64,000 nt of DNA from Nostoc sp. KVJ3 (GCF_026127265.1 NZ_WWFG01000001.1:1899501-1963500); one strand, 5' to 3'. Counted from the stretch's first letter, positions 35,439 to 44,361 are shown. A program made the numbers and translations. Notes: a model not told the origin generated them from the sequence alone.

Positions 35439-36503
35439 ATGAATGCTTTATTGTTCCCCGTAATCCTTGCTGGTGGTAAAGGTGAACGTTTTTGGCCCCT
35501 GAGTCGCAAAGACCGACCTAAACAATTTTTAAGTCTTGATGGTAGCTCTAGAAGTTTATTACAAGCAACCGCCGATCGATTGATAAAACTCGGTGGCGGA
35601 TGGGATTCCTTGTGGGTGATCACTTCTAGTCAGATAGCTGAAGGGGTACGACAACAACTACCCGATCTACCAGTTGAAAACTTACTGATTGAGTCGGAAG
35701 GCAGAGACACAGCCGCCGCCGTTGCTTGGACAAGTTTAGAAATCAAACAGCGCTATGGAGAAGACGCTGTGATTGGCTTTTTCCCTGCTGACCACTGGAT
35801 TGCTGATCATGAAGCGTTTGCCCACACGTTAAGCGCGGCTACGCAACTGGCAGCAAGCACAGCAGCGATCGTTACACTGGGGATCAAGCCTACTTTTCCA
35901 TCAACCGGTTACGGCTACATTGAACAAGGTGAAAAGATAGGTAGCTTCAATGAGTTGCCAGCTTATCACGTCAACCGCTTTACTGAAAAGCCCAACCGCG
36001 AAACGGCAGAGACTTTTTTATCTACGGGACGTTTTAGCTGGAATAGTGGCATGTTCGTTTTTCGGGCAGGGGTTGTTCTCAAGGAACTACATACCCATGC
36101 TCCAGAAATTATCGAACCTCTAGAACAACATGGTACTGATATTTATCCCCAGTTGCCTAAGAAGAGTATAGACTATGCCCTAATGGAAAAGACAACTTTA
36201 GCATACGTTTTGCCAGTTGATTTTGGTTGGGATGATTTGGGAGATTGGAATGCGATCGAGCGGTTACTCAAAACAGAAGAGAATCCCAATGTGGAACTCG
36301 CTACCCACGTAGGGTTAGATACGCAGGGGGCGATTATTTATGCCTCAAATCCAGATGATGTAGTTGTTACAATTGGTTTAGAGGACGTGGTGATTGTGCG
36401 CGATCGCAATGTCACCCTCGTTGTCAATAAAAAACGTACCCAGGAAATTAAGCAGATCCTCAAAATTCTTCAAAGCGATTCCCGATTTACTGACCTGCTA
36501 TAA
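35439..36503 (+). CDS. manC: Mannose-1-phosphate guanylyltransferase
   Basis: The product makes GDP-mannose from mannose-1-phosphate and GTP. It begins MNALLFPVILAGGKGERFWPLSRKDRPKQFL, the nucleotidyltransferase signature, and has GRDTAAAVAWTSLEI, FFPADHWI, GYGYIEQGE, FTEKPNRETAETFLSTGRFSWNSGMFVF and FGWDDLGDWNAI. At 354 residues it lacks the C-terminal cupin phosphomannose isomerase domain of bifunctional enzymes. A GTG at 35427 opens the frame earlier, but ATG 35439 is preferred. Confidence 0.94.
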   Translation: MNALLFPVILAGGKGERFWPLSRKDRPKQFLSLDGSSRSLLQATADRLIKLGGGWDSLWVITSSQIAEGVRQQLPDLPVENLLIESEGRDTAAAVAWTSLEIKQRYGEDAVIGFFPADHWIADHEAFAHTLSAATQLAASTAAIVTLGIKPTFPSTGYGYIEQGEKIGSFNELPAYHVNRFTEKPNRETAETFLSTGRFSWNSGMFVFRAGVVLKELHTHAPEIIEPLEQHGTDIYPQLPKKSIDYALMEKTTLAYVLPVDFGWDDLGDWNAIERLLKTEENPNVELATHVGLDTQGAIIYASNPDDVVVTIGLEDVVIVRDRNVTLVVNKKRTQEIKQILKILQSDSRFTDLL

Positions 36504-36555
36504 AAGTTAAAACCCCTGGCAGAGGCGAAAAAGTCTATTTTCCGATTATAACTTG

Positions 36556-36580
36556 ACTGTCTGTTATTTTTTCTGACAGT
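36556..36580. promoter_or_regulatory. Weak hairpin ending one base before the yidD start
   Basis: ACTGTC (36556-36561) and GACAGT (36575-36580) can pair across a T-rich loop. The hairpin could end the manC transcript or cover the ribosome binding region of the following gene. Only 6 bp, so low confidence. Confidence 0.3.
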
Positions 36581-36581
36581 T

Positions 36582-36878
36582 ATGGACATTATTAGCTTTG
36601 AGCCTCTCGCCAAAACAATGGCAATGGAGTCTATTACGGTCTATCAAAAATATATTTCTCCTTCCAAAGGATTTAGTTGCTCTCATCGCTTATTACATGG
36701 TGGGGATTCTTGCTCTAATTACGTCAAACGAATGCTGAGTGAACAGAAACTCCACGAAGCCATACAATCATCTCTAAAAAGATTCCAAGACTGTGGCGCA
36801 GCTAGCAAAACTTTAACCAGTACCAAAACTAGAGCCGATTCCGGTTGTATTGTCATCCCCTGTTGCTTACCTCTTTAA
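36582..36878 (+). CDS. yidD: YidD-like membrane insertion efficiency factor
   Basis: The 98-residue protein has the YidD pattern: VYQKYISPSKGFSCSHRLLHGGDSCSNYVKRML, several Cys residues, then a RFQDC(G)A-type segment. YidD is a small membrane-associated protein linked to the YidC/Sec insertion route. The start is uncertain: ATG 36582 gives an N-terminal extension, while ATG 36615 or 36621 (MESITVYQKY) would match the usual short N-terminus. It lies between manC and the ABC1 kinase gene on the same strand. Confidence 0.82.
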   Translation: MDIISFEPLAKTMAMESITVYQKYISPSKGFSCSHRLLHGGDSCSNYVKRMLSEQKLHEAIQSSLKRFQDCGAASKTLTSTKTRADSGCIVIPCCLPL

Positions 36879-36908
36879 CTCCCTGCGTCTTTGCAGTTAT
36901 TTATAAAA

Positions 36909-38555
36909 ATGTTCCTCACCCAAACTGTTCCCCGTCAACGAGAAATTCTGGAAGTATTCCTTCGCAATGGCTGGGACTATATGCGAAGGTTACTCACTGG
37001 TGGTAAAGCTGATGAACCCCAGCTACCGACACCTGCGGTTTTAAAAAATATCCTGGTAGACTTGGGGCCAGTTTATGTCAAACTTGGTCAGCTACTCTCT
37101 ACCCGTCCAGATTTACTCAGCGCTTCCTACATTGAGGAACTATCAACCTTACAAGATGAAGTACCAGCAGTACCTTGGTCAGAGATAGAAATAATCCTTC
37201 GCAAAGAATTAAAACGTCCACTAGCAGAAACCTTCAAGACGGTTAACCCGATCCCAGTCGCGGCGGGATCAATCGCCCAGACACATCGCGCTACATTAGC
37301 AGATGGTCGAGAAGTCGCTTTGAAAGTACAACGTCCGGGAATCGATCTGACTATTGCCCAAGATATTGCTTTAATTCAAGGTATTGCCGATTTAGTGGCG
37401 CGGACTGAATTTGGCCAAACCTACGAAATCAAATCCATAGCTGAAGAATTTACCAAAGCCCTAGAAGCCGAGTTAGATTTTACACGGGAAGCGGGTTTTA
37501 CAGACGAACTGCGGCGTAACTTATCTAAAAGTCGCTGGTTTGATCCCACGCAAATAGTAGTTGCGGAAATTAACTGGGAATTGACCACAGAAAAATTACT
37601 GGTGATGGAATGGCTGGATGGTGTGCCGTTCTTGTCGGCGGATTTGGACAACAATAATAATGGTAAAGATCCTGTTGTAGAGCGTAAAGAAATAACTACT
37701 TTATTATTTCGGGTATTTTTTCAGCAACTATATATTGATGGCTTTTTTCACGCCGATCCCCATCCGGGAAACTTGTTTTATCTCAAAGATGGGCGGGTTG
37801 CTCTGTTAGATTGTGGCATGGTGGGAAGACTCGATCCCCGTACACAGCAGATATTAACAGAGATGTTGTTAGCGATCGTTGATTTAGATGCTCAAAGATG
37901 CGCTCAGTTAACTTTGCAGCTATCAGATTCGGCTCAACCAGTAATTTTATCACGGTTAGAAAATGATTACGATCGCATGTTGCGGAAGTATCACAATGTC
38001 AGCCTGACGCAAATAAATTTCAGTCAGATAATCTATGAAGTTTTACAAGTTGCCCGCAACAATAAAATTAGATTACCTAGCAACATGGGTTTGTATGCCA
38101 AAACTCTAGCGAATTTAGAGGGTGTAGCGCGGACATTCAACCCAGAACTTAATTTTTTCGACGAAGTTAAACCATTAATTACAGACTTGTTTCGGCGGCA
38201 ACTATTGGGCGATAATCCAGTGCGATCGCTATTACGAACAGCCTTAGATATTAAAAGTCTCTCTCTGCAATCTCCGCGCCAAATCGAACTGCTATTAGAC
38301 CGAGTTACCTCAGAAACCTTACAGTGGAATCTATCGCTACGGGGATTAGATGGCGTGCGGCGGACAATGGACGATGCGGCTAACCGACTCTCTTTTAGTA
38401 TATTAGTGGGTTCGCTGATTATGGGTGCGGCAATTATATCCACCAGAGCGCAGACAAGCCAGCTATCTTTTTTAAGCACCATCCTCTTTGCCGTTGCTAG
38501 TTTATTGGGTTTGTGGTTAATTATCAGTACACTGCGATCGGGGCGTTTACGTTAA
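36909..38555 (+). CDS. ABC1/AarF-UbiB family atypical kinase
   Basis: From ATG 36909 the product is 548 residues (the frame opens 6 codons earlier at 36891). It carries the ABC1 signatures: KLGQLLSTRPDLLSASYIEELSTLQDEVP, the Ala-rich loop VAAGSIAQTHRA, the lysine strand VALKVQRPG, EAELDFTREAGF, FHADPHPGNLFYL and LLDCGMVGRLD, and a C-terminal pair of membrane helices (about 505-545). In cyanobacteria and plastids these proteins act in quinone/prenyl-lipid metabolism and photosynthetic membrane upkeep; which one this is cannot be told from sequence alone. Confidence 0.93.
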   Translation: MFLTQTVPRQREILEVFLRNGWDYMRRLLTGGKADEPQLPTPAVLKNILVDLGPVYVKLGQLLSTRPDLLSASYIEELSTLQDEVPAVPWSEIEIILRKELKRPLAETFKTVNPIPVAAGSIAQTHRATLADGREVALKVQRPGIDLTIAQDIALIQGIADLVARTEFGQTYEIKSIAEEFTKALEAELDFTREAGFTDELRRNLSKSRWFDPTQIVVAEINWELTTEKLLVMEWLDGVPFLSADLDNNNNGKDPVVERKEITTLLFRVFFQQLYIDGFFHADPHPGNLFYLKDGRVALLDCGMVGRLDPRTQQILTEMLLAIVDLDAQRCAQLTLQLSDSAQPVILSRLENDYDRMLRKYHNVSLTQINFSQIIYEVLQVARNNKIRLPSNMGLYAKTLANLEGVARTFNPELNFFDEVKPLITDLFRRQLLGDNPVRSLLRTALDIKSLSLQSPRQIELLLDRVTSETLQWNLSLRGLDGVRRTMDDAANRLSFSILVGSLIMGAAIISTRAQTSQLSFLSTILFAVASLLGLWLIISTLRSGRLR

Positions 38556-38640
38556 AGTCTATGTGTTGTGTGTAATGCTCACCACAGTCAATCATGATAT
38601 GTCACTGGCGAAAATCTCTGCTTTCGTATTTGGAACCAAG

Positions 38641-38724
38641 CTTACGCAAAACTATATGCTGTAGGGTCAATTCATGAATTGACCCTACCTGAAAATCTTT
38701 ATTTTTGCCTATTGTTTGCGTAAG
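38641..38724. repeat. 84-bp palindromic element upstream of the ABC ATPase gene
   Basis: CTTACGCAAA (38641-38650) and TTTGCGTAAG (38715-38724) are perfect inverted ends. Inside, GTAGGGTCAATTCA followed directly by TGAATTGACCCTAC (38661-38688) is a perfect 28-bp palindrome with no loop. It ends only 14 bases before the ATG at 38739, so it lies in the 5' leader of the ABC gene. Confidence 0.7.
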
Positions 38725-38738
38725 TCATAATAAAAAAT

Positions 38739-39719
38739 ATGTCAATTATTGTTGCTGAAAATCTGAGTAAATCTTATCCAGTAGCAGTTAAAAGTCCGGG
38801 TATTAAAGGTACAATCACCCACCTTTTCCGCCGTACCTACCGCTCAATCAAAGCAGTTCAGGATGTTTCTTTTGAAATTTCCCCTGGTGAAGTGGTGGGG
38901 TTTTTAGGGCCAAATGGTGCTGGGAAAACCACCACACTAAAAATGCTCACGGGGCTGATTCATCCCTCTAGCGGTAAAGTCACAGTAGCTGGACAAATCC
39001 CTTTTCATCGAAAAGAAGCATTTTTGCAAAAAATTACCTTGGTGATGGGGCAAAAACAGCAGCTAATTTGGGACTTACCAGCGCTGGATTCTTTGAGAAT
39101 TAATGCTGCTGTATACGACATCTCTGATAAAGAGTTTCAACGGCGGGTAGGAGAATTAACAGAGATGCTTTCCTTAGAAGGCAAACTTACCCAACCAGTA
39201 CGGAAGCTATCTTTGGGTGAGCGGATGAAAGCAGAATTGCTAGCAGCACTTTTGCACCGTCCTCATGTATTATTCCTAGATGAACCGACTCTGGGACTAG
39301 ATGTAAATGCTCAGGTGGCGGTACGCGATTTTTTGCGCGACTACAATCAGCGTTATCAAGCTACAGTGCTGTTGACGAGTCATTATATGGCTGATATCAC
39401 AGCTTTGTGTCAACGAGTGTTGTTGATTCACCAAGGAAGCTTGATGTATGACGGTAGTTTAGATGGACTACTACAACGTTTTGCCCCTTATCGGGAAGTT
39501 CATATAGAGTTAGCCCAACCTCTATCGATAGAAAAACTTATGACATACGGGGATGTGCAACTATTAGAGGGGCGATCGGTGCATTTTATGGTATCTAGAG
39601 AGGCACTCACCCGCACGGTATCGAAGATTTTGACAGATTTGGAGGTAATTGATTTAACTGTCACCGAACCGCCTGTAGAAGAAGTGATTGGACGAGTTTT
39701 TCGGGCGGGTGTTGTGTAG
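38739..39719 (+). CDS. ABC-2 type exporter, ATP-binding subunit
   Basis: The 326-residue ATPase has Walker A GPNGAGKTTT (about residues 54-63), the signature LSLGERMK in place of LSGGQ, Walker B VLFLDEPTLGLD and the H-loop TSHYMAD. The C-terminal 90 residues form a regulatory tail. The sequence AVKSPGIKGTITHLFRRTYRSIKAVQDVSFEI is typical of the ABC-2 subgroup paired with DUF990-like permeases. Its permease is encoded 373 bases downstream, an unusually wide gap filled by repeats. The substrate is unknown. Confidence 0.93.
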   Translation: MSIIVAENLSKSYPVAVKSPGIKGTITHLFRRTYRSIKAVQDVSFEISPGEVVGFLGPNGAGKTTTLKMLTGLIHPSSGKVTVAGQIPFHRKEAFLQKITLVMGQKQQLIWDLPALDSLRINAAVYDISDKEFQRRVGELTEMLSLEGKLTQPVRKLSLGERMKAELLAALLHRPHVLFLDEPTLGLDVNAQVAVRDFLRDYNQRYQATVLLTSHYMADITALCQRVLLIHQGSLMYDGSLDGLLQRFAPYREVHIELAQPLSIEKLMTYGDVQLLEGRSVHFMVSREALTRTVSKILTDLEVIDLTVTEPPVEEVIGRVFRAGVV

Positions 39720-40092
39720 TTAGCGCTGCTAGGAATAGAGTTGCCAAGAGGAGAATGCACTATGGCAATCCGATGTGATTTTTGAACCTATTTGCGTAGC
39801 TAGGGAGTAGGGAGGGGAGTAACGCGAAAAAGTGAGATCCTCGTAAAATAGGCAGGGGAGCAGGGGGAGCAGGGGGAGCAGGGGGAGCAGGGGGAGTAAA
39901 GAGGCATTTTTAGTATTTTTTACGACCGTTACAGACTGCTTCTACACTTATTTTCTTTCTCTTCCCCTGCCTCCCCTGCCTCCCCTGCTTACCCATCTCA
40001 CAAAATCGCATTGCTCCCGTAGGGAGTAGGGAATCAGCCTTTTTGAGTTGAGGGCAAGTTTTTTAAAAAATCAAATAGAAGTCTTAATATAA
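39720..40092. other. Repeat-filled gap splitting the ABC exporter operon
   Basis: It contains a GATTTTTGAA-type element end (about 39777), four to five AGCAGGGGG tandem units (39851-39896), inverted CCCCTGCCT units (39963-39990) and the opposite end AAAAAATCAAATAGAAGTC (40064-40082). No gene. Confidence 0.7.
39764..40089. repeat. Repeat block between the ABC subunit genes
   Basis: The outer ends resemble those of the 253-bp element at 12454-12706 (TTTGATTTTTGAA type). The interior differs and holds head-to-head short tandem repeats of the same GCAGGGGAG type that entered murD. Confidence 0.55.
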
Positions 40093-40881
40093 ATGAAAAA
40101 GATGATTAGAAAAGCTCTAACTTTGCTGTCAGTATACTATGCCTATATGGTTGAGTATCGAGCAGAACTAATCCTATGGGTTTTAGCTGGTTCTTTGCCG
40201 ATTATCCTCATGGGTATCTGGATACAGGCAGCAAAAGGCGGGCAGTTTGGGCTATCATCGGTGGATTTTGCTCGTTACTTTATCACGGTTTTCGTCGTTA
40301 GACAATTAACAGTTGCTTGGGTGATTTGGGACTTTGAAAAGGAGGTTGTGGAAGGCAAGCTTTCGCCCAAGTTGCTACAACCACTCGATCCAGTATGGCA
40401 TCATGTTGCGGGGCATATTTCTGAAAGATTTGCTCGGCTAATGTTTGCTTTTTTATTAGTAGCGTTATTTTTTATTCTTTATCCCCAAGCTTTTTGGATA
40501 CCAAATTTGACTAGATTTTTACTGTTTATATTAGCAGTAATACTAGCTTTTGTTTTGCGGTTTACGATTCAGTATACTTTTGCCATGTTTGCCTTTTGGA
40601 CAGAACGGGCTACTGCCTTAGAAAACTTTTGGTTTTTGTTTTATCTATTTTTATCTGGTTTGATAGCACCTTTAGAGGTATTTCCAGAATCTGTGCGGGA
40701 AATAGTAATGTTTACACCTTTTCCCTATTTGATTGATTTTCCTACGAGTATTTTGGTAGGGCTACCTGTGGATATAGGGCGGGGATTTTGGTCAATATTG
40801 GCGTGGATCTTAGTGTTTTTGGGTGCCAATCGCTTACTGTGGCGTGCAGGTTTGAAACGGTATTCTGGGATGGGAGCGTGA
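40093..40881 (+). CDS. ABC-2 type exporter, permease subunit
   Basis: The 262-residue protein has six predicted membrane helices and the ABC-2/DUF990 pattern: FARYFITVFVVRQLTVAWVIWDFEKEVVEGKLSPKLLQPLDPVWHHVAGHISERFARL, then LYLFLSGLIAPLEVFPESVREIVMFTPFPYLIDFPTSILVG. It should pair with the ATPase at 38739. Related loci usually have two different permease genes; only one is present here, so the transporter either works as a homodimer or has a second permease elsewhere. Confidence 0.9.
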   Translation: MKKMIRKALTLLSVYYAYMVEYRAELILWVLAGSLPIILMGIWIQAAKGGQFGLSSVDFARYFITVFVVRQLTVAWVIWDFEKEVVEGKLSPKLLQPLDPVWHHVAGHISERFARLMFAFLLVALFFILYPQAFWIPNLTRFLLFILAVILAFVLRFTIQYTFAMFAFWTERATALENFWFLFYLFLSGLIAPLEVFPESVREIVMFTPFPYLIDFPTSILVGLPVDIGRGFWSILAWILVFLGANRLLWRAGLKRYSGMGA

Positions 40882-41097
40882 ACAATTGATAATTTATAAG
40901 AAGAATTCAGAAGTCAGGAGTCAGAATTCAGCATGAATTCTGTACGAGTGGTTAATGAATATTGGTTAAAACCTCGCCCCTAATGGGCGAAAAAATTAAA
41001 ATATTCTTCCTGAATTAAAACTCCATCCCTTCATGGGTGGAGTATTCTGACTCCTGTATTCTTTTTATCCCTATGAATTTAGTTTCTTTTATACAGG

Positions 41098-41266
41098 TGC
41101 ATCGCACGCGAAGAGCGTCTCGTAGAGAGGAGGAACGACGAACGCGAACGGCGTGTCGCAGCCAAGCAATCGCATCAACTCATGCTTAGTTGGAGATGTG
41201 GCGATTGCTTTGCTTCACTTCGTTTCGTATCCTACGGGAAGGCTCCGCCTACGCAATGACATACAA
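41098..41266. repeat. Degenerate GTCATTGCGAGCGAAGCG element, copy C
   Basis: GCGATTGCTTTGCTTCACTTC and the end CGCAATGACA are recognisable, together with GCGTCTCGTAGAGAGGAG and CTACGGGAAGGCTCCGCC pieces. The palindrome is eroded by substitutions and inserts. Confidence 0.5.
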
Positions 41267-41275
41267 ATGCTAAGG

Positions 41276-41320
41276 TTTGTGATTAGTCATCGATCGTTAG
41301 TACCAATAACTAATCACAAA
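41276..41320 (-). terminator. Hairpin downstream of the ParA-like gene
   Basis: TTTGTGATTAGT (41276-41287) and ACTAATCACAAA (41309-41320) form a perfect 12-bp stem ending 14 bases past the minus-strand stop at 41334. A poly-T is lacking. Confidence 0.5.
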
Positions 41321-41333
41321 CGATCAATGACTG

Positions 41334-42047
41334 CTATTCAACTTTTTCATACCAGATACCTACTTTCTCAAAAGCACCATAAGCGAGCTTCAGAAAATTT
41401 ACTACTCTCTGTTTGCCAATTATTCCAAATTCTTTATACTCTCTAGCCTCTGCAAAAGTCAGGCGATTTTGGTCAATTATGTTTCTTTCTCTGTATGCTA
41501 ACTTCGGAAAATCTATAACTTTTATCGGATATTTATTTACTATGTTCTGAAAGTTGGAGTCTGACTCTAGATGCTCCCAATCATCACACAGCCCTAAATT
41601 CCTCACCAGAATATGAGGGATTTTCTCACCGTAAGTATTCAACGACTGAGTAAACAGGTTGATACTGTCGTATCCTCCTGTGGATACAAACCATTTATAA
41701 AACATAACTCCCTGGGAACTGCCTAGCTCAAGTAATTGATTAGACTCAATCCAGCCTTGCACTGCTCTATGAGATTGTGCGGCTAAATTTACAATTACTG
41801 GCTTTTCTATTGCCCACTCAAATATTCTATCTGCCTTATTTGCCTGTCGTTCATTCTCACTAAACACAGCATACTTACATATTTCTTTATATACCCCTGC
41901 GACATCTGGATTTGATCTATCTGTCTCCACTGGTACAAAGGGGATTTTCTTATCCAGACAATACTGAATCATTGTCCTGGCAAAGAGAGACTTTCCTACC
42001 CCGCCTTTTTCACCATCTATAAAATGAATCGTCGGCATTACAGGCAC
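41334..42047 (-). CDS. Orphan ParA/TraL-like P-loop ATPase
   Basis: The 237-residue protein begins TIHFIDGEKGGVGKSLFART, a deviant Walker A (KGGVGKS) of the ParA/MinD/SIMIBI class. VETDRSNPDVAG follows where ParA proteins have the switch aspartate, and VIVNLAAQSHRAV fills the Walker B position. The remaining half is not a standard ParA; the order fits TraL-like or CobQ/CobB-type nucleotide-binding proteins often carried by plasmids and integrative elements. No parB, relaxase or replication gene is next to it, so it is probably a remnant or acquired gene. It is followed by a hairpin and preceded by about 100 bases containing a HIP1 site. Confidence 0.75.
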   Translation of the reverse strand: MPVMPTIHFIDGEKGGVGKSLFARTMIQYCLDKKIPFVPVETDRSNPDVAGVYKEICKYAVFSENERQANKADRIFEWAIEKPVIVNLAAQSHRAVQGWIESNQLLELGSSQGVMFYKWFVSTGGYDSINLFTQSLNTYGEKIPHILVRNLGLCDDWEHLESDSNFQNIVNKYPIKVIDFPKLAYRERNIIDQNRLTFAEAREYKEFGIIGKQRVVNFLKLAYGAFEKVGIWYEKVE

Positions 42048-42285
42048 CTCTAATAATTATTTAAAGTCTGATACATCTTTCCCAGGCTAAGAACTTTTTA
42101 GCGATCGCCGCCTAGTTATTTTGGTAGTTTTATGAGAAAGTATAACCTTCTTCAGAGCGGATTAAAACGGAATCTCGTAGAAAGTAAACGCTCTCTTGCA
42201 GTGATAGTTCTTCTTTGTCCTTCTCTTCTAGCTTTTCTAGGGAAGCTAGAGTCGTTTGGAGTTTTGTTAATTGTCAGCAAAAACA

Positions 42286-42318
42286 AGATCCCCGACTTCT
42301 CAAAGAAGTCGGGGATCT
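42286..42318 (-). terminator. Strong hairpin downstream of the pirin gene
   Basis: AGATCCCCGACTTCT and AGAAGTCGGGGATCT form a perfect 15-bp stem with a CAA loop, 34 bases after the pirin stop. ATTGTCA and TGACAAT flank it, also inverted. The GATCCCCGACTTCT stem is a recurrent cyanobacterial repeat type, so it may be an element serving as terminator. Confidence 0.65.
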
Positions 42319-42351
42319 AAGATTGACAATGCTCACCTTACAGATTGAGGA

Positions 42352-43068
42352 TTAGCCTAAATCGAAAAGCAAGATTTCACCACCGATGTTGGTGCTAATT
42401 TCTAGCTGTTCTTCGCCGTTGATTTGCACACCATCGCCGGCTCTGAGTTCTTCTCCATTTAAGTTGACTATACCTTGGGCTACTTGTAACCAGGCATAGC
42501 GATCGCTTTTGACTTGATAATTAACAACATCACCATCCTCTAAAACAGATGTATATAAATCAACATCTTGGTAAATTGTCACAGCACCATCGCGCCCATC
42601 TTTAGCAGCAATTAAGCGGAGTTTGCCGCGCTTTTCTTCTAGAGGAAAAGTTTTTTGTTCGTATCTTGGTGTCAGCCCTTCTCGATTGGGAAGAATCCAG
42701 ATTTGTAGTAAGTGTAGCGGTTCAGTTGGTGAAGGATTAAATTCGCTATGGCTGATTCCAGTTCCAGCGCTCATAATTTGGGCATCACCGGGGCGAATTA
42801 CTGAACCAGTACCCAAGCTGTCTTTATGCTCTACAGCACCTTCTAATACATAAGTGAGGATTTCCATGTCACGATGACTGTGGGTAGGGAATCCAGCACC
42901 AGGGGCGATGCGATCGTCGTTAATCACGCGTAGAGAACGAAATCCCATGCGGTTGGGATCGTAAAAACTACCAAAGGAAAATGTATGATAGCTATCGAGC
43001 CAGCCCATTTTAGCGTGACCACGGGCATTGCGATCGTGAATTAAGTGGGTAATTGTATTTTGAGACAT
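42352..43068 (-). CDS. Pirin family protein (YhaK-like quercetinase-type bicupin)
   Basis: The 238-residue protein has the pirin signature: HDRNARGHAKMGWLDSYHTFSFGSFYDP, then the metal site GFPTHSHRDMEILTYVLEGAVEHKDSLG and IMSAGTGISHSEFNPS, the three His and one Glu of cupin 1. YhaK-type pirins oxidise flavonols such as quercetin in vitro, and some respond to redox state; the natural substrate here is unknown. The C-terminal cupin lacks an obvious metal site. It is transcribed alone. Confidence 0.92.
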   Translation of the reverse strand: MSQNTITHLIHDRNARGHAKMGWLDSYHTFSFGSFYDPNRMGFRSLRVINDDRIAPGAGFPTHSHRDMEILTYVLEGAVEHKDSLGTGSVIRPGDAQIMSAGTGISHSEFNPSPTEPLHLLQIWILPNREGLTPRYEQKTFPLEEKRGKLRLIAAKDGRDGAVTIYQDVDLYTSVLEDGDVVNYQVKSDRYAWLQVAQGIVNLNGEELRAGDGVQINGEEQLEISTNIGGEILLFDLG

Positions 43069-43423
43069 AGATTTACCTCGTTGTTAATGAATATTTAGTT
43101 AGGAATTGCTTAATTTTGAATTTTAGATTTTTCCTTCAATTATCGAAGATATTTTTGTAATTATTCAATCGGCTTTTGAACTATTTCAATAATAAAGTAT
43201 ATACATATAAATGAAAAGTACGCACTTCAAAGTGACATAATTACCAAAAAGATACTGTGAGATTTGAATTTAAACAATTAACAATAAGATTCTATATTTA
43301 TTGAATCAGTGACGCTAGTATTGTACGTTCTACTATCCTGCGCGATCGCTAACACAGCCTACGTATATTTTAAAAGTCTTTTTTTGTAAAATTGGATATG
43401 ATACATTATATTTTTTAGGCACT
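43069..43423. other. Divergent gap between pirin and DUF72 genes
   Basis: It is AT-rich single-copy sequence with one HIP1-like CGCGATCGC near 43339; presumably both promoters lie here. No gene or repeat seen. Confidence 0.5.
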
Positions 43424-44281
43424 GTGAACTTTTTTATTGGTTGCGCTGTTTGGGCATATAAGGGTTGGGTGGGCGAACTCTACCCCCAAGGCGCTCGCAC
43501 TGGCGATTTTCTCCATCTGTACAGTCGTCGCTTCACCACTGTAGAAGGTAACACCACCTTTTATGCCGTGCCTAACCAAGAAACTGTAACCCGTTGGGCT
43601 GCTGAAACACCAGCAGGTTTTGAGTTTTGTTTAAAATTACCACGAGATATTACTCATCAAGGGTTGCTACAACCTTATATTCCGGCTGCTTTGAAATTTC
43701 TGGAGGGGATGCGCCCTTTAGGAAAGCATCTCGGCCCGATATTTGCCCAGTTACCACCTAGTTATACACCTGCATTGCTTGACGATTTGGCTAACTTTCT
43801 GGAAGCTTGGCCTCTGACAGACGCGCCTCTAGCAGTGGAAGTTCGGCATCCTGCTTGGTTCAGGGAACCTCATGCTAGTAATTTGACAGCGCTTTTAGAA
43901 AAGCTAGGTGTAGGACGGGTACTGTTAGACTCGCGCCCTATCTACACTGGAGATTATGACCCTCAGTTACAATCGGAACGGCGCAAACCCAAATTACCAT
44001 TGCAATTGAGTGTGACAGCACCTTTTACTCTGATTCGATTTATTTCTCATCCAAATTTATCAGTGAATCAGCCGTTTATGGAAGAGTGGGTAAGGCAGAT
44101 TCAGCAATGGTTACAGACGGGAGTGCGAATTTATTTCTTTGTTCATTGTCCCATAGAAGCGCGATCGCCTAACATAGCGCGTCACTTCCAACAGCTATTA
44201 GAACAGAGTAATACACCAGTTCCGCCCCTACCTTGGAATAACCTCGTTCATCCTCCCAGTCAGCTGAGTTTATGGTCTTGA
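43424..44281 (+). CDS. DUF72 (YecE-like) protein
   Basis: The GTG-started product of 285 residues opens with FFIGCAVWAYKGWVGELYPQG and contains YSRRFTTVEGNTTFYAVP, TPAGFEFCLKLPRDITHQ, LGPIFAQLPPSY, LAVEVRHPAWF and a C-terminal YFFVHCPIEARSPNIARHFQQLL. These are the conserved blocks of the DUF72 TIM-barrel family, of unknown biochemical role. Length is ordinary. The start is supported by the conserved FIGC(S/A) strand immediately following; no other start lies nearby. Confidence 0.9.
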   Translation: MNFFIGCAVWAYKGWVGELYPQGARTGDFLHLYSRRFTTVEGNTTFYAVPNQETVTRWAAETPAGFEFCLKLPRDITHQGLLQPYIPAALKFLEGMRPLGKHLGPIFAQLPPSYTPALLDDLANFLEAWPLTDAPLAVEVRHPAWFREPHASNLTALLEKLGVGRVLLDSRPIYTGDYDPQLQSERRKPKLPLQLSVTAPFTLIRFISHPNLSVNQPFMEEWVRQIQQWLQTGVRIYFFVHCPIEARSPNIARHFQQLLEQSNTPVPPLPWNNLVHPPSQLSLWS

Positions 44282-44361
44282 AAGGTAGAGTGCAAGGGTC
44301 AAAGGGAATAGGCCCACAGAATGAAATTGATAATTTTTGATTTTTTGAGAACAGCTATACC

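Larger units (their letters stand above)
40882..41333. other. Repeat-rich gap after the ABC permease gene
   Basis: It has GTCAGGAGTCAGAATTCAG-type short repeats (about 40905-40935), an ACTCCATCCCTTCATGGGTGGAGT hairpin (about 41021), a degenerate GTCATTGCG element (41098-41266) and a 12-bp hairpin (41276-41320). No gene. Confidence 0.6.

Noticed and set aside
42132..42320. 62-codon plus-strand frame
   Set aside because: Its C-terminal codons run through the pirin terminator hairpin and nothing else supports it.
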